64,000 nucleotides of DNA from Candidatus Woesearchaeota archaeon (GCA_016187465.1 JACPJQ010000003.1:248001-312000), one strand, 5' to 3'. Counted from the stretch's first letter, positions 1-7,630 are shown. Made by a program: numbers and translations. Notes: generated from the sequence alone by a model not told the origin.

Positions 1-2487
1 ATGCCTCAGTTATTTGGCGTGATGGAGATTCATTCAAGAAACAATATACTTGTCAGCGCTCCTACGGGAGCAACAAAGACTCTGACGGCTTTCCTTTCAA
101 TCCTGAATGAGCTGGTTGATGCAAGCGAAAAGGGAATTCTTGAAAATAGAATTTATTGTGTTTATGTCTCTCCGCTGAAAGCTTTAAGCAATGATATACA
201 AATAAATCTTGTTGAGCCGTTAAAGGAGATGGAAAAGATTGCAGGCAAAAAATTAAACATTAGAGTGGCTGTGAGGACAGGCGACACTTCAGCCTCGGAA
301 AAGGCTAAAATGCTGAAGCACCCCCCACATATACTGATAACAACACCTGAGAGCTTGGCAATAACACTCTCCTCAATAAAATTCAGGGACTTGCTTAAAA
401 ATGTTGACTGGCTCATAATTGACGAGGTTCATGCCCTGGCGGAAAACAAAAGGGGAGTCCATCTGTCATTGTCTATCGAAAGGCTGGACAGAATCTCGCC
501 GTCAATGGCAAGGGTCGGATTGAGCGCGACAATCGCTCCGCTGGAGGAGATTGCAAAATTTCTTGTGGGCTGTGAAGAGGGAAAGCTCAGAAACTGCAAG
601 ATTGTCGATGTGCAGTTCCTTAAAAACATGGACTTGAAAGTCTTGTCGCCAGTTCCGGATTTGGTTGACATCGAGCATTCTATCATGCACAACTCAATGT
701 ACGCATTAATTGATGAATTGATTCAGAGCCATAAAACCACTTTGATTTTCACTAACACAAGGTCTGCAACAGAAAGAGTGGTGCATCACCTCAAGGAAAA
801 GTTCCCGAGAAAGTACACGGAAAATATAGGCGCTCATCACGGCTCATTGTCAAAAAGCCTAAGGCACAGGATTGAGGACAGGCTTAGAAAAGGGGAGCTT
901 AAGGTAATTGTTTCCAGCACGTCGCTGGAATTAGGCATTGACATTGGGTATATAGACTTGGTTATATGCCTGGGCTCGCCAAAGTCCGTTGCAAGGTTTT
1001 TGCAGAGAGCCGGCAGATCCGGCCATAAGCTGCACGACACTGTAAAGGCAAGAATTATTGTTCTTGACAGGGATGACTTGGTTGAGTGCGCTGTCCTAAT
1101 GAAATCGGCAATCGAGAAAAAGATTGACAGGATACATATTCCAAAAAACTGCCTTGATGTTCTGGCGCAGCAGATACACGGCATGAGCCTCGAGCAAAAA
1201 TGGAAAACAAGTGAGATTTACGGAATCATAAAGCAAAGCTATTGCTACAGCGAGCTTGAATGGAAGGATTTCATCGAAATTCTTGAGTACCTTTCAGGAA
1301 AGTACATATCATTGGAAGACAGGCATATTTATGCAAAGATATGGTATGACGAGGACACACAGGAAATCGGAAGAAAAGGCAAGATGTCAAGGGTCATTTA
1401 CATGACTAACATAGGCACTATTCCGGAAGAGTCTTACATCACAGTAAAAGTCGGGGAGCAGCCGATAGGGGCGATAGATGAGGCATTTCTCGAAAGGCTG
1501 CATCGCGGAGATGTTTTCGTCCTGGGCGGTGAGAGGTATGAGTTCCTGTATGCCAAAGGCATGGTCGCTTACGTAAACGCTTCTGTTTACAGGCCGCCTA
1601 CAATACCTTCATGGTTTTCGGAAATGCTTCCATTGAGCTTTGACCTCGCTTTGGAGATCGGAAGGTTCAGGAAGCTTATGAATGAGATGTTCTGCGCCCA
1701 CAAGCCAAAGAAAGAGATTTTGGATTTCATCAACAGCTACCTGTATGTAGACAAAAACTCTGCCGAATCAGTATACTGGTATTTTTACGAGCAGTTCAGC
1801 TACGCCGAGATTCCATCTCACTCCAGGATAATAGTGGAGCATTATAGCGACGACAAAAGCAAGAGAAAATATGTCGCTTTCCACACACTTTATGGAAGAA
1901 GAGTGAATGACTGCCTTTCAAGGGCTGTCGCGTTTGCAATAGCAAGAACACAGCACAGGGATGTTGAGATAGGGATTAATGACAACGGGTTTTATGTCGC
2001 TTCCGACAAAAGCGTCAACATAATGCAGGCATTCAACTTAATTAAGTCAAAAGAGCTTAGAAAAGTCCTTGATATGGCGATTGAGCATACCGAAGTCCTG
2101 AAAAGGAGGTTCAGGCACTGCGCCTCACGTGCAATGATGATTTTAAGGAGCTATATGGGGCATCAGAAAAGGGTCGGCAGGCAGCAGGTAAGCTCGATGA
2201 TTCTTCTTAATGCTGTAAGGAGGATAAACCAGAATTTCTGCATCCTGAAGGAGGCAAGAAGGGAAGTCTTGGAAGATTTAATGGATATAGACAATGCCAC
2301 AAAGGTTATTGAAGGCATTGAAGAGAAAAAAATATTAATTAAGGAAATCCGTACAAGTCTGCCGTCACCATTTGCGTTCAATATTGTGCTGCAGGGATTT
2401 ACCGACATCATGAAGATTGAGGACAAATCGGAGTTCGTCAAAAGAATGCACGAGCAGATAATGGCGAAGATAAAGGTTGAGAAATGA
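1..2487 (+). CDS. lhr: Lhr-type superfamily 2 ATP-dependent helicase (5' end cut by window)
   Basis: Large DNA helicase of the Lhr family, thought to act in DNA repair or recombination in archaea. Visible motifs are a Walker A-like APTGATKT (residues 20-27), the DEVH box (141-144), SAT in motif III, and QRAGRSGH in motif VI, followed by the long C-terminal part typical of the Lhr core. Family members normally have about 40-50 residues ahead of the Walker A motif, so the methionine at position 1 is probably internal and the gene begins outside the window. The Walker A reads G-A-T-K-T where most relatives have a glycine before the lysine. The family call is secure; the true start is not visible. 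Confidence 0.93.
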   Translation: MPQLFGVMEIHSRNNILVSAPTGATKTLTAFLSILNELVDASEKGILENRIYCVYVSPLKALSNDIQINLVEPLKEMEKIAGKKLNIRVAVRTGDTSASEKAKMLKHPPHILITTPESLAITLSSIKFRDLLKNVDWLIIDEVHALAENKRGVHLSLSIERLDRISPSMARVGLSATIAPLEEIAKFLVGCEEGKLRNCKIVDVQFLKNMDLKVLSPVPDLVDIEHSIMHNSMYALIDELIQSHKTTLIFTNTRSATERVVHHLKEKFPRKYTENIGAHHGSLSKSLRHRIEDRLRKGELKVIVSSTSLELGIDIGYIDLVICLGSPKSVARFLQRAGRSGHKLHDTVKARIIVLDRDDLVECAVLMKSAIEKKIDRIHIPKNCLDVLAQQIHGMSLEQKWKTSEIYGIIKQSYCYSELEWKDFIEILEYLSGKYISLEDRHIYAKIWYDEDTQEIGRKGKMSRVIYMTNIGTIPEESYITVKVGEQPIGAIDEAFLERLHRGDVFVLGGERYEFLYAKGMVAYVNASVYRPPTIPSWFSEMLPLSFDLALEIGRFRKLMNEMFCAHKPKKEILDFINSYLYVDKNSAESVYWYFYEQFSYAEIPSHSRIIVEHYSDDKSKRKYVAFHTLYGRRVNDCLSRAVAFAIARTQHRDVEIGINDNGFYVASDKSVNIMQAFNLIKSKELRKVLDMAIEHTEVLKRRFRHCASRAMMILRSYMGHQKRVGRQQVSSMILLNAVRRINQNFCILKEARREVLEDLMDIDNATKVIEGIEEKKILIKEIRTSLPSPFAFNIVLQGFTDIMKIEDKSEFVKRMHEQIMAKIKVEK

Positions 2488-2566
2488 TTAATTGGTTGTT
2501 ATATCAGTTACGAAGTTCTGGCAAAATTCGTCCGAAGAGTATAAAGGAAGGACTAGCAGTTATTAA

Positions 2567-2577
2567 GTGCGAAGCAC
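2567..2577. repeat. GAA-triloop mini-hairpin
   Basis: GTGC-GAA-GCAC, a perfect four-base stem with a three-base loop, in the gap after the helicase gene. It contains GCGAAGC, a sequence known to form an unusually stable DNA mini-hairpin. Similar hairpins recur in other intergenic gaps of this window. Confidence 0.5.
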
Positions 2578-2604
2578 AATCAAGTAAATTCAGAAGGGGC
2601 AACA

Positions 2605-3225
2605 TTAGCGTAAGTGTTTATTCTTTACTAATTTTGTGAAAAATCTGTAATGCCAAATGTTCACTAAAATTGTTAATACTATTTCAGCACATAACATTAG
2701 TAAAAAAAATAAAGACAAAAATATTCTAATTATTGGCTGTAGAGAATTTGAAATGGTGTATCCTTGTAAGTTTATAACAGAAATAATTGCCGAGGATATG
2801 CCAAAAATAACTAATAATTTTATAATCTTATGCTTTGAAAGAAAAGTCATCAATAGACCAAAAAAGATAATCATTGTTATACTATCGAAGATAGTTAAGA
2901 TATTTAACCATTTATCTGACCATTCAATACCGATTAAGTCAATGAAGAATGTGAACACCATTAATATCATTGATATAATGATAAGGAACCTTGTGTATTT
3001 AGTTAAATTATCAGCTTTTTCAGTTTTTGAAAAGTAGAGATAACCGATTAAAATCGAGATTGTAATTAAGAAACCATACTGGCTCATAGCTATTAATAAT
3101 ATTTTTTGTGTTTCTTCGGTAAATTTTTTTTCTATTGATACAAGAAGAAGGAATGGGACTAGTAATATTGCAAATGTAAGTGCTGAAAATCTTGCAAGAT
3201 TGAAAGCGAGCTTCTTAGTCAACAT
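2605..3225 (-). CDS. Hypothetical multi-pass membrane protein
   Basis: A 206-residue protein with about six hydrophobic segments separated by short charged loops, and a basic C-terminal end (KLVKNKHLR). I recognise no family. An overlapping plus-strand frame (2657-3037) encodes a less protein-like sequence and is read as its shadow. The gene stands alone, convergent with the helicase gene and divergent from coaE. It is locally more AT-rich than its neighbours. The membrane location is well supported; the function is unknown. Confidence 0.7.
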   Translation of the reverse strand: MLTKKLAFNLARFSALTFAILLVPFLLLVSIEKKFTEETQKILLIAMSQYGFLITISILIGYLYFSKTEKADNLTKYTRFLIIISMILMVFTFFIDLIGIEWSDKWLNILTIFDSITMIIFFGLLMTFLSKHKIIKLLVIFGISSAIISVINLQGYTISNSLQPIIRIFLSLFFLLMLCAEIVLTILVNIWHYRFFTKLVKNKHLR

Positions 3226-3414
3226 AAACTATACTCATTAAACATTAACTATAAAAAATTACCGATAACTATTAGTGCTGTCCCTTTCTACGTAATAGGC
3301 GAGTCCTTGGTAATATTGAACTTACAACCACTTAACACATTTTCAATTGCGTTTAATTATGAACTATCATGTTAAAGCGAAATTTTTATAAGCTTCGCAA
3401 TCTATTATGAAAAG

Positions 3415-4011
3415 ATGATAATCGGCATAACTGGCTCAATAGGCTCGGGAAAAACAACAGTTGCAAAGCTGTTCAGCAGGCATCATTACAGCAGGATTGA
3501 TGCAGACGAGATATCTCATGGGCTAATGGGAAAAAACTCCGTCATTTATAAAAAATTGATAATTGCATTTGGGAATGAAATTCTTGACGCAAACAAAAAT
3601 ATTGACAGGAGAAGATTAAGCAATATTGTCTTTAACGACGATAAAAAGCTGAAAAAATTAAATTCAGTAATGCACCAGATTATTATAAAAAATATTAAGA
3701 ATGAAATTTCAAAAATTAAAAAAAAATGCGTAGGAAATGCAAAGATAATAATCGACGCTCCCTTGCTGCTGGAAACCAAGGCAAAAAATCTCGCCGATAC
3801 GGTGATAGTGGTCAAATGCGATAAAAAAAATGTAATAAAGAGGCTGAGCAGGATATATGCAAGGGAAAAAATAGAAAAGATTTTAAATGCTCAGATGCCT
3901 CTTCGGGAAAAGCTGAAACATGCAGATTTTGTGGTTGACAACAACAAAGATTTGAAGCGTTTGGAAAAGCAAGTTGTAAAGATTATCAGAAGTTTAGAGG
4001 GAAATGAATAA
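3415..4011 (+). CDS. coaE: Dephospho-CoA kinase, bacterial type
   Basis: Phosphorylates dephospho-CoA on the ribose 3' hydroxyl, the last step of coenzyme A synthesis. The N-terminus carries the P-loop GSIGSGKT (residues 6-13), followed by the RIDADEISH segment typical of CoaE; an IDAPLLLET segment lies mid-protein. At 198 residues the length is normal for bacterial CoaE. Most archaea use an unrelated enzyme for this step, so this is a bacterial-type gene in an archaeal setting. It lies 93 bases upstream of coaD, so the last two CoA steps sit side by side. A TATA-like stretch (TTTTTATAAG) lies about 30 bases before the start codon. Confidence 0.93.
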   Translation: MIIGITGSIGSGKTTVAKLFSRHHYSRIDADEISHGLMGKNSVIYKKLIIAFGNEILDANKNIDRRRLSNIVFNDDKKLKKLNSVMHQIIIKNIKNEISKIKKKCVGNAKIIIDAPLLLETKAKNLADTVIVVKCDKKNVIKRLSRIYAREKIEKILNAQMPLREKLKHADFVVDNNKDLKRLEKQVVKIIRSLEGNE

Positions 4012-4019
4012 ATAGGCGA

Positions 4020-4049
4020 GGTAAAATTCAATGGCAGAAGAATTTTACC
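4020..4049. repeat. Inverted repeat between coaE and coaD
   Basis: Ten-base perfect arms GGTAAAATTC (4020-4029) and GAATTTTACC (4040-4049) enclose a ten-base loop containing TGGCAG. A closely similar structure, also with TGGCAG in the loop and CCGAG just after it, lies at 22410-22440 upstream of metK, so this is a dispersed element and not merely a terminator. Confidence 0.7.
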
Positions 4050-4050
4050 G

Positions 4051-4076
4051 AGCACTAAAATTGCCGAAGGCAGATT
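4051..4076 (-). repeat. Copy of a dispersed 26-bp repeat
   Basis: Read on the minus strand this segment matches 43513-43538 on the plus strand at 25 of 26 bases by eye. It contains a TGCC-TTC-GGCA triloop hairpin followed by TTTTAGTGCT. The two copies are 39 kb apart in unrelated intergenic gaps. Confidence 0.75.
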
Positions 4077-4104
4077 AAAAATTAATTGATTGCTAAACAT
4101 AAAA

Positions 4105-4587
4105 ATGAGAACTGCAGTTTATCCAGGAACCTTTGACCCGCTGACAAACGGGCATATTGACGTCATTGAGAGGGCTCTGAAGCTGTTCGACAGGGTTTAT
4201 ATTCTCGTCGGCGACAACCCGCAGAAAGGGCCGACTTTCACCTCTGAAGAGAGGGTTGGAATGCTGAAAGATGCCTTAAAAGAGTATAATAACAGGCTGG
4301 AAATTGAGCATTTCGACGGCCTGCTCCTGAACTATGTAAGGAAGAAAAAATCAAATGTAGTCATCCGGGGATTGCGGGCTATTTCTGATTTTGAGTTTGA
4401 GTTTTCAAGGGCGTTGATAAGCAGGGAGTTGGCAGATGATATTGAAACTATTTTTCTTATGACGAAGGATGACTATGCTTTCCTGAGCTCCAGCATTGTC
4501 AAGGAGATTGCAATGTTTGGAGGCTCTGTAAAAGGCTTTGTGCCAGATGTAGTCGATAAAAAGCTGAAAGAGAAATTCAAGAGATGA
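4105..4587 (+). CDS. coaD: Phosphopantetheine adenylyltransferase, bacterial type
   Basis: Transfers AMP from ATP to 4'-phosphopantetheine, giving dephospho-CoA, the substrate of the adjacent CoaE. The nucleotidyltransferase signature is clear: YPGTFDPLTNGH near the N-terminus (TNGH being the HxGH-like motif) and the ISSTxK-like SSSIVKE segment near the C-terminus. The ATG at 4105 gives 160 residues, the usual CoaD length; an in-frame TTG at 4090 would add five unsupported residues. Archaea generally carry a distinct, eukaryote-like enzyme for this step, so this is a second bacterial-type CoA gene at the locus. Confidence 0.95.
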   Translation: MRTAVYPGTFDPLTNGHIDVIERALKLFDRVYILVGDNPQKGPTFTSEERVGMLKDALKEYNNRLEIEHFDGLLLNYVRKKKSNVVIRGLRAISDFEFEFSRALISRELADDIETIFLMTKDDYAFLSSSIVKEIAMFGGSVKGFVPDVVDKKLKEKFKR

Positions 4588-4628
4588 GTATTTGATTTTT
4601 ATTGATAAGGTGCAAGAAGATTAGGATT

Positions 4629-4877
4629 TCACTGATAGAACTTGCTCAAATCCTCTTCATGCATCCTTCTTCTGGGCTCTTTCTCAAGAATTGTTTTTTG
4701 TTTTATAAGCCTTGCAGTATATCCTGCTATCACATTCCTCATTTTTGCCGAAGAAACATTTGTGTACTTTTCAACAAGCTCCTTGTTTTTTCCAAATTCT
4801 GGAGTAAATTCCTGGGCATGCACTTTGATAAGCTTCTTGGCTATATTCTTGACAAGCATTGTTTTTATTCTTCCCAT
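4629..4877 (-). CDS. rps17e: 30S ribosomal protein S17e
   Basis: Small-subunit ribosomal protein found only in archaea and eukaryotes. The MGRIKTMLVKN start, the FTPEFGKNKELV segment and AGYTARLIK are characteristic. The ATG at 4877 is preferred over a GTG at 4883 because family members begin MGRI. The ATG follows two bases after the rpoK stop codon, so the two genes are probably co-transcribed and translationally coupled. Confidence 0.95.
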   Translation of the reverse strand: MGRIKTMLVKNIAKKLIKVHAQEFTPEFGKNKELVEKYTNVSSAKMRNVIAGYTARLIKQKTILEKEPRRRMHEEDLSKFYQ

Positions 4878-4879
4878 AT

Positions 4880-5128
4880 TCACTCGAGTTTTGTCTGGTC
4901 AAACGGCTTTGGCGCCATGTCTTTCTTGAATTTTCCCAGCATGGGCCTTTTAATGTCAATCGGTATCAAGCCCTGCCTGAACTCAAGCTTTGCTATTTCA
5001 ACCGGATTGTAACCAAGCTTTTTAAGATCGTCGTCATTAAGCTTTATCTCAAAAGGAGCGCCCATAGAAATCTGCAATGCCCTCGCTCCGATAATCCTTG
5101 CCTGCTCGTATTTTGTGTATTCTTCCAT
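4880..5128 (-). CDS. rpoK: DNA-directed RNA polymerase subunit K (Rpb6/omega homologue)
   Basis: Small polymerase subunit needed for assembly and stability of archaeal RNA polymerase. The TKYEQARIIGARALQI segment and the closing EIAKLEFRQGLIPIDIKRP are diagnostic. The start at 5128 gives MEEYTKYEQ and an 82-residue protein; a start at 5140 (MIAKM) is also possible. No ribosome binding site stands directly ahead of the 5128 start. Instead a GGGGTGA site stands ahead of a 22-codon acidic frame whose TAA lies one base upstream of this ATG, suggesting that rpoK is translated by coupling. Part of a cluster: zinc ribbon, micro-ORF, rpoK, rps17e. Confidence 0.93.
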   Translation of the reverse strand: MEEYTKYEQARIIGARALQISMGAPFEIKLNDDDLKKLGYNPVEIAKLEFRQGLIPIDIKRPMLGKFKKDMAPKPFDQTKLE

Positions 5129-5129
5129 T

Positions 5130-5198
5130 TTAGCTATCATCATCCATGTCACTGTCACTGTCGTCATCCCATCCATTATCATCAAAAAACATCTTCAT
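5130..5198 (-). CDS. Acidic 22-residue micro-ORF in front of rpoK
   Basis: ATG at 5198, TAA at 5130-5132, product 22 residues of which about half are aspartate. A good ribosome binding site (GGGGTGA, five bases ahead) precedes it, while the rpoK start one base after its stop has none of its own. It could be a leader peptide that couples rpoK translation. Alternatively it could be a displaced acidic N-terminal tail: eukaryotic Rpb6 carries an acidic tail ahead of the same conserved core. I infer translation only from the ribosome binding site and spacing. Confidence 0.45.
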   Translation of the reverse strand: MKMFFDDNGWDDDSDSDMDDDS

Positions 5199-5218
5199 TT
5201 GATTCACCCCGATTAATC

Positions 5219-5329
5219 CTAAAGCACCTCATCATCGTCAATAAAGCTCTCTCCGCATGAAGGGCATTCCACATCCCCTTCTTCCATAATAGTACCACAA
5301 CTCGGGCATTCTCGTTGCTCTTCATCCAT
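5219..5329 (-). CDS. Zinc-ribbon microprotein (36 aa)
   Basis: A 36-codon frame with two CPSCG knuckles (Cys8/Cys11 and Cys22/Cys25) separated by ten residues, and an acidic C-terminal end. The spacing is that of a rubredoxin-like or zinc-ribbon fold binding one zinc. A ribosome binding site GGGGTGA lies four bases upstream. It is the first gene of the leftward rpoK-rps17e cluster, 20 bases ahead of the acidic micro-ORF. The function is unknown; the context suggests something in transcription or translation. Confidence 0.75.
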   Translation of the reverse strand: MDEEQRECPSCGTIMEEGDVECPSCGESFIDDDEVL

Positions 5330-5451
5330 TTTATCACCCCTAAACCTTTATTGTGGCTAACAGCATAAAAGATTCACTTGCAATGCCATAATTGCTCGGC
5401 TTGATATCCGCTAGTCATATTTAAATCTATCGGAAATTTAAGAATAAAAAT

Positions 5452-5751
5452 CTATCCTGCTTTCTTTTTTAAAGAGCCGAGCCTCGTCACTACCTTCTTA
5501 GCGGCAGAAATCTTGGTTTTGGAGCTTAGCAGCTCGTTTGCGAGCTTCTTGTCACCAATAACATCATTTACCCATGAGCTAAAGTCATTCTTGTTGTTGT
5601 TTACATGATGCCTGAATGTGTCATCATTCATCTGCATCAGCGCATTTGCCAATTCTTCAAGATTTTTGAGTATCGGCCCATTATTTACCCAGAAGCATTG
5701 CTCAGGCGCTGCATCATTCAAATATCCTTTTACGTTGTCTTTTGCGGCCAT
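5452..5751 (-). CDS. DUF5752-like protein, copy 2
   Basis: A 99-residue protein with the pattern LKNLEELANAL, a phenylalanine-histidine-histidine step (FRHH), KNDFSSWV and DVIGDKKLA, resembling the DUF5752 family of small archaeal and bacterial proteins of unknown function. The C-terminal third is lysine-rich. It directly follows a paralogue (5757-6110), five bases apart, with the same core, so this is a tandem duplication in one transcript. The family name is from memory of the motif order and should be treated as probable. Confidence 0.7.
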   Translation of the reverse strand: MAAKDNVKGYLNDAAPEQCFWVNNGPILKNLEELANALMQMNDDTFRHHVNNNKNDFSSWVNDVIGDKKLANELLSSKTKISAAKKVVTRLGSLKKKAG

Positions 5752-5756
5752 TTTGC

Positions 5757-6110
5757 TTACATCAATTCTTTAACTAATCTCCTTAAAACCGCAATCTGGG
5801 TCTCAAGCCTGTTTTTTGCCCTTGATATATCCTCTGCAAGGCTGTGGTCGTAAAAAACATCCTTGACCCATGCGCTGAAGTCATTCTTGAACTCGTTGGC
5901 ATGATGACTAAATATCTCCTCGCTCATTGTCTCAAGCGCGTCTGCCAGCTCGATGATGTTCTTCAGCTTTCTTCCATCGGCAACGACAAAATGATGCTCT
6001 TCCGGAGCCTCTCCAAGAACCTTCTTTTTTATTATGACTTCAACTGTTTCAAACGGCTTTTTAGAATCAGATTTACCAGTGCCGGAGCTCTTTCCTCTTT
6101 TTTTACCCAT
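5757..6110 (-). CDS. DUF5752-like protein, copy 1
   Basis: A 117-residue paralogue of the downstream gene. It shares the LKNIIELADAL, SHHANEFKNDFSAWV and DVFYDHSLAEDI core but has a basic, serine/glycine-rich N-terminal extension (about 25 residues) that the second copy lacks. The two copies differ in their C-termini. First gene of a two-gene leftward unit. No catalytic motif can be seen. Confidence 0.7.
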   Translation of the reverse strand: MGKKRGKSSGTGKSDSKKPFETVEVIIKKKVLGEAPEEHHFVVADGRKLKNIIELADALETMSEEIFSHHANEFKNDFSAWVKDVFYDHSLAEDISRAKNRLETQIAVLRRLVKELM

Positions 6111-6336
6111 TATATCACACTCTTTTAAGTGTTGTATTCCCTGTTATTTTTATAGTTTGCGGTTTTTTTATGTTAATTTCAACAAAAGTGAACTTTGAAC
6201 TCTGAGTTGCGTGCGAGAACACGCTCGCGTTCAGCTACCACCTACCTCTAATTACGAGATTGTCACCTTTGTGAAGAAGAAAAGTTGGGGGGCTGAGAAC
6301 AAAAAGATTAATAAACATTCAAACTTATCTTTTGCT

Positions 6337-6759
6337 ATGGCAAAGCAAATTTTTGTGAACTTGCCGATAAAAGACCTTAATAAGTCAATTGCATTCTTTA
6401 CGAAACTGGGTTTCAAATTTAACCCGCAATTCACTGATGAAAATGCAACGTGCATGATTATTGGAGAGAACATGTTTGCCATGCTGTTGGTGGAGAAATT
6501 TTTCAAAACGTTTATCAAAAAGGAGATTGCGGATGCTAAAAAAAGCACAGAAGTACTTGTGGCTTTGGCTGTAGAAAGCAGGGAAAAGGTAGACGAACTG
6601 GTAAGCAAGGCCATCAAAGCAGGAGGCAAAGAGCCAAGAGAGCCACAGGATCATGGCTGGATGTATGGACGGGCTTTTGAGGATCTTGATGGGCATATTT
6701 GGGAAGTGTTCTATATGGATGAAAGCAAAATGCCACAGGAGATGAAAAATAAAAATTGA
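6337..6759 (+). CDS. VOC-fold (glyoxalase/bleomycin-resistance superfamily) protein
   Basis: A 140-residue protein of the vicinal-oxygen-chelate superfamily. It has the paired beta-alpha-beta modules: an N-terminal IFVNLPIKDLNKSIAFF segment and a C-terminal MYGRAFEDLDGHIWEVFYMD segment, where the DxDGHxWE pattern supplies the usual metal ligand. It looks like a bacterial-type VOC protein. ATG 6337 is chosen because the homologous core starts there; the frame is open further upstream but that stretch is not protein-like. It is the only intact member of three VOC-type frames in a row. Confidence 0.9.
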   Translation: MAKQIFVNLPIKDLNKSIAFFTKLGFKFNPQFTDENATCMIIGENMFAMLLVEKFFKTFIKKEIADAKKSTEVLVALAVESREKVDELVSKAIKAGGKEPREPQDHGWMYGRAFEDLDGHIWEVFYMDESKMPQEMKNKN

Positions 6760-6779
6760 TAAAAGAGGAAAATTATGTT

Positions 6780-7131
6780 ATGAAACCACGAATTAATGTT
6801 TTAACGATAGGTGTTGAGGATTTAGAAAAATCATTGAAATTTTATAGAGATGGCTTGGGTTTGAAGACGCAAGGCATTGTAGGGACAGAGTTTGAACACG
6901 GTGCTGTCGTTTTCTTTGATTTGCAGAATGGATTAAAACTTGCTCTTTATTCCAGAAAAGAAATTTCTTGGGATGCTAAAATTTCTTTCAATCCGCCAAG
7001 TGCAACTGAGTTCACAATCGGTCATCTTCTAAATAGTAAAAAAGAGGTGGACGAAGTGATGAGACAAGCAGAGAAAGCTGGTGCCAAGATAACTAATGGT
7101 TTGGAATCCTGCTTGGAAAATTGAGGAATAA
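6780..7131 (+). pseudogene. VOC-fold gene broken by an internal deletion
   Basis: The N-terminal three quarters is a normal VOC protein (INVLTIGVEDLEKSLKFYRDGLGL onward). After AGAKITNG, near 7097, the frame runs out at 7124. The plus-one frame from there reads W-N-P-A-W-K-I-E-E-stop (TAA 7129-7131), which is the expected C-terminal end of the family. The stretch in between, with the conserved DPDGxxWE segment, is missing, so an internal deletion has both removed it and shifted the frame. The product from 6780 to 7124 would lack a metal ligand. Confidence 0.8.
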
Positions 7132-7133
7132 AA

Positions 7134-7417
7134 ATGACACAAAAAATACCACCTTGTTTATGGTTTGATGATAATGCAGAAGAAGCAGTTAACCTTCTAT
7201 ATTTAAGGAATCATCAATTGACGGCATTCTTAGATATAAGAAAAGTGAAGAACCAGATAAGGAAGGGACTGTAAAGTACGCTGGTTTCAAGCTTCTCGGT
7301 CATGATTTCGGAGCAATGGACAGTGCTCATGAACACAATTTTACCTTCAACGAAGCAGTTTCCTTAATGAAGAGACTTGATATTGGAAAATTAAAGAAAG
7401 CGTATGAAGGGAAATAA
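7134..7417 (+). pseudogene. PhnB-like VOC gene with two deletions
   Basis: It begins with a normal start for the PhnB/3-demethylubiquinone-methyltransferase-like VOC family (QKIPPCLWFDDNAEEAVN). Near 7193 the frame shifts: frame one stops at 7274, while another frame continues with SIFKESSIDGILRY, then VKYAGFKLLGHDFGAMDS and HNFTFNEAVSL. This is joined directly to the family's C-terminal end (DIGKLKKAYEGK, TAA 7415-7417), so about 60 residues are also missing from the middle. The start overlaps the end region of the previous pseudogene, so the three genes were once one operon. Confidence 0.8.
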
Positions 7418-7469
7418 GGATTAGCCAATGGAGAAAAACTTGAAAAATGTATAACAGCCCCTGACTTTA

Positions 7470-7498
7470 GTCCTTCGGACATTTTGTCTGCTTCGCAG
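7470..7498. repeat. Two consecutive TTC-triloop mini-hairpins
   Basis: GTCC-TTC-GGAC (7470-7480) and CTGC-TTC-GCAG (7488-7498) follow each other in the gap after the VOC pseudogenes. Both have perfect four-base stems and TTC loops, so they read as GAA loops on the other strand. They may mark the end of the VOC transcript or belong to the dispersed hairpin family. Confidence 0.5.
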
Positions 7499-7596
7499 TA
7501 ATTCTATAAATCGGCGACAATCTGAAATATTATAAAAACTTCTGGCGTTCCCGCCGTCCCAAAGTTCGCCTATTTTATTCGTTAAAAACCAAAACA

Positions 7597-7630
7597 TTTA
7601 TATATCTGTGATATATATTAGTGATATATC
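7597..7630 (+). promoter_or_regulatory. Promoter and possible operator of the toxin-antitoxin locus
   Basis: A TATA-like TTTATATATC (7597-7606) is followed by a direct repeat GTGATATAT at 7608-7616 and 7621-7629, thirteen bases apart, plus the palindrome GATATATC (7623-7630). Toxin-antitoxin loci are commonly autoregulated, and the AbrB-like antitoxin here could bind these repeats. That binding is inference from position. Confidence 0.5.

Noticed and set aside
2657-3037. Plus-strand open frame of 126 codons opposite the membrane protein gene
   Set aside because: The minus-strand product has a clean multi-helix membrane pattern; the plus-strand product has no domain and mirrors it.
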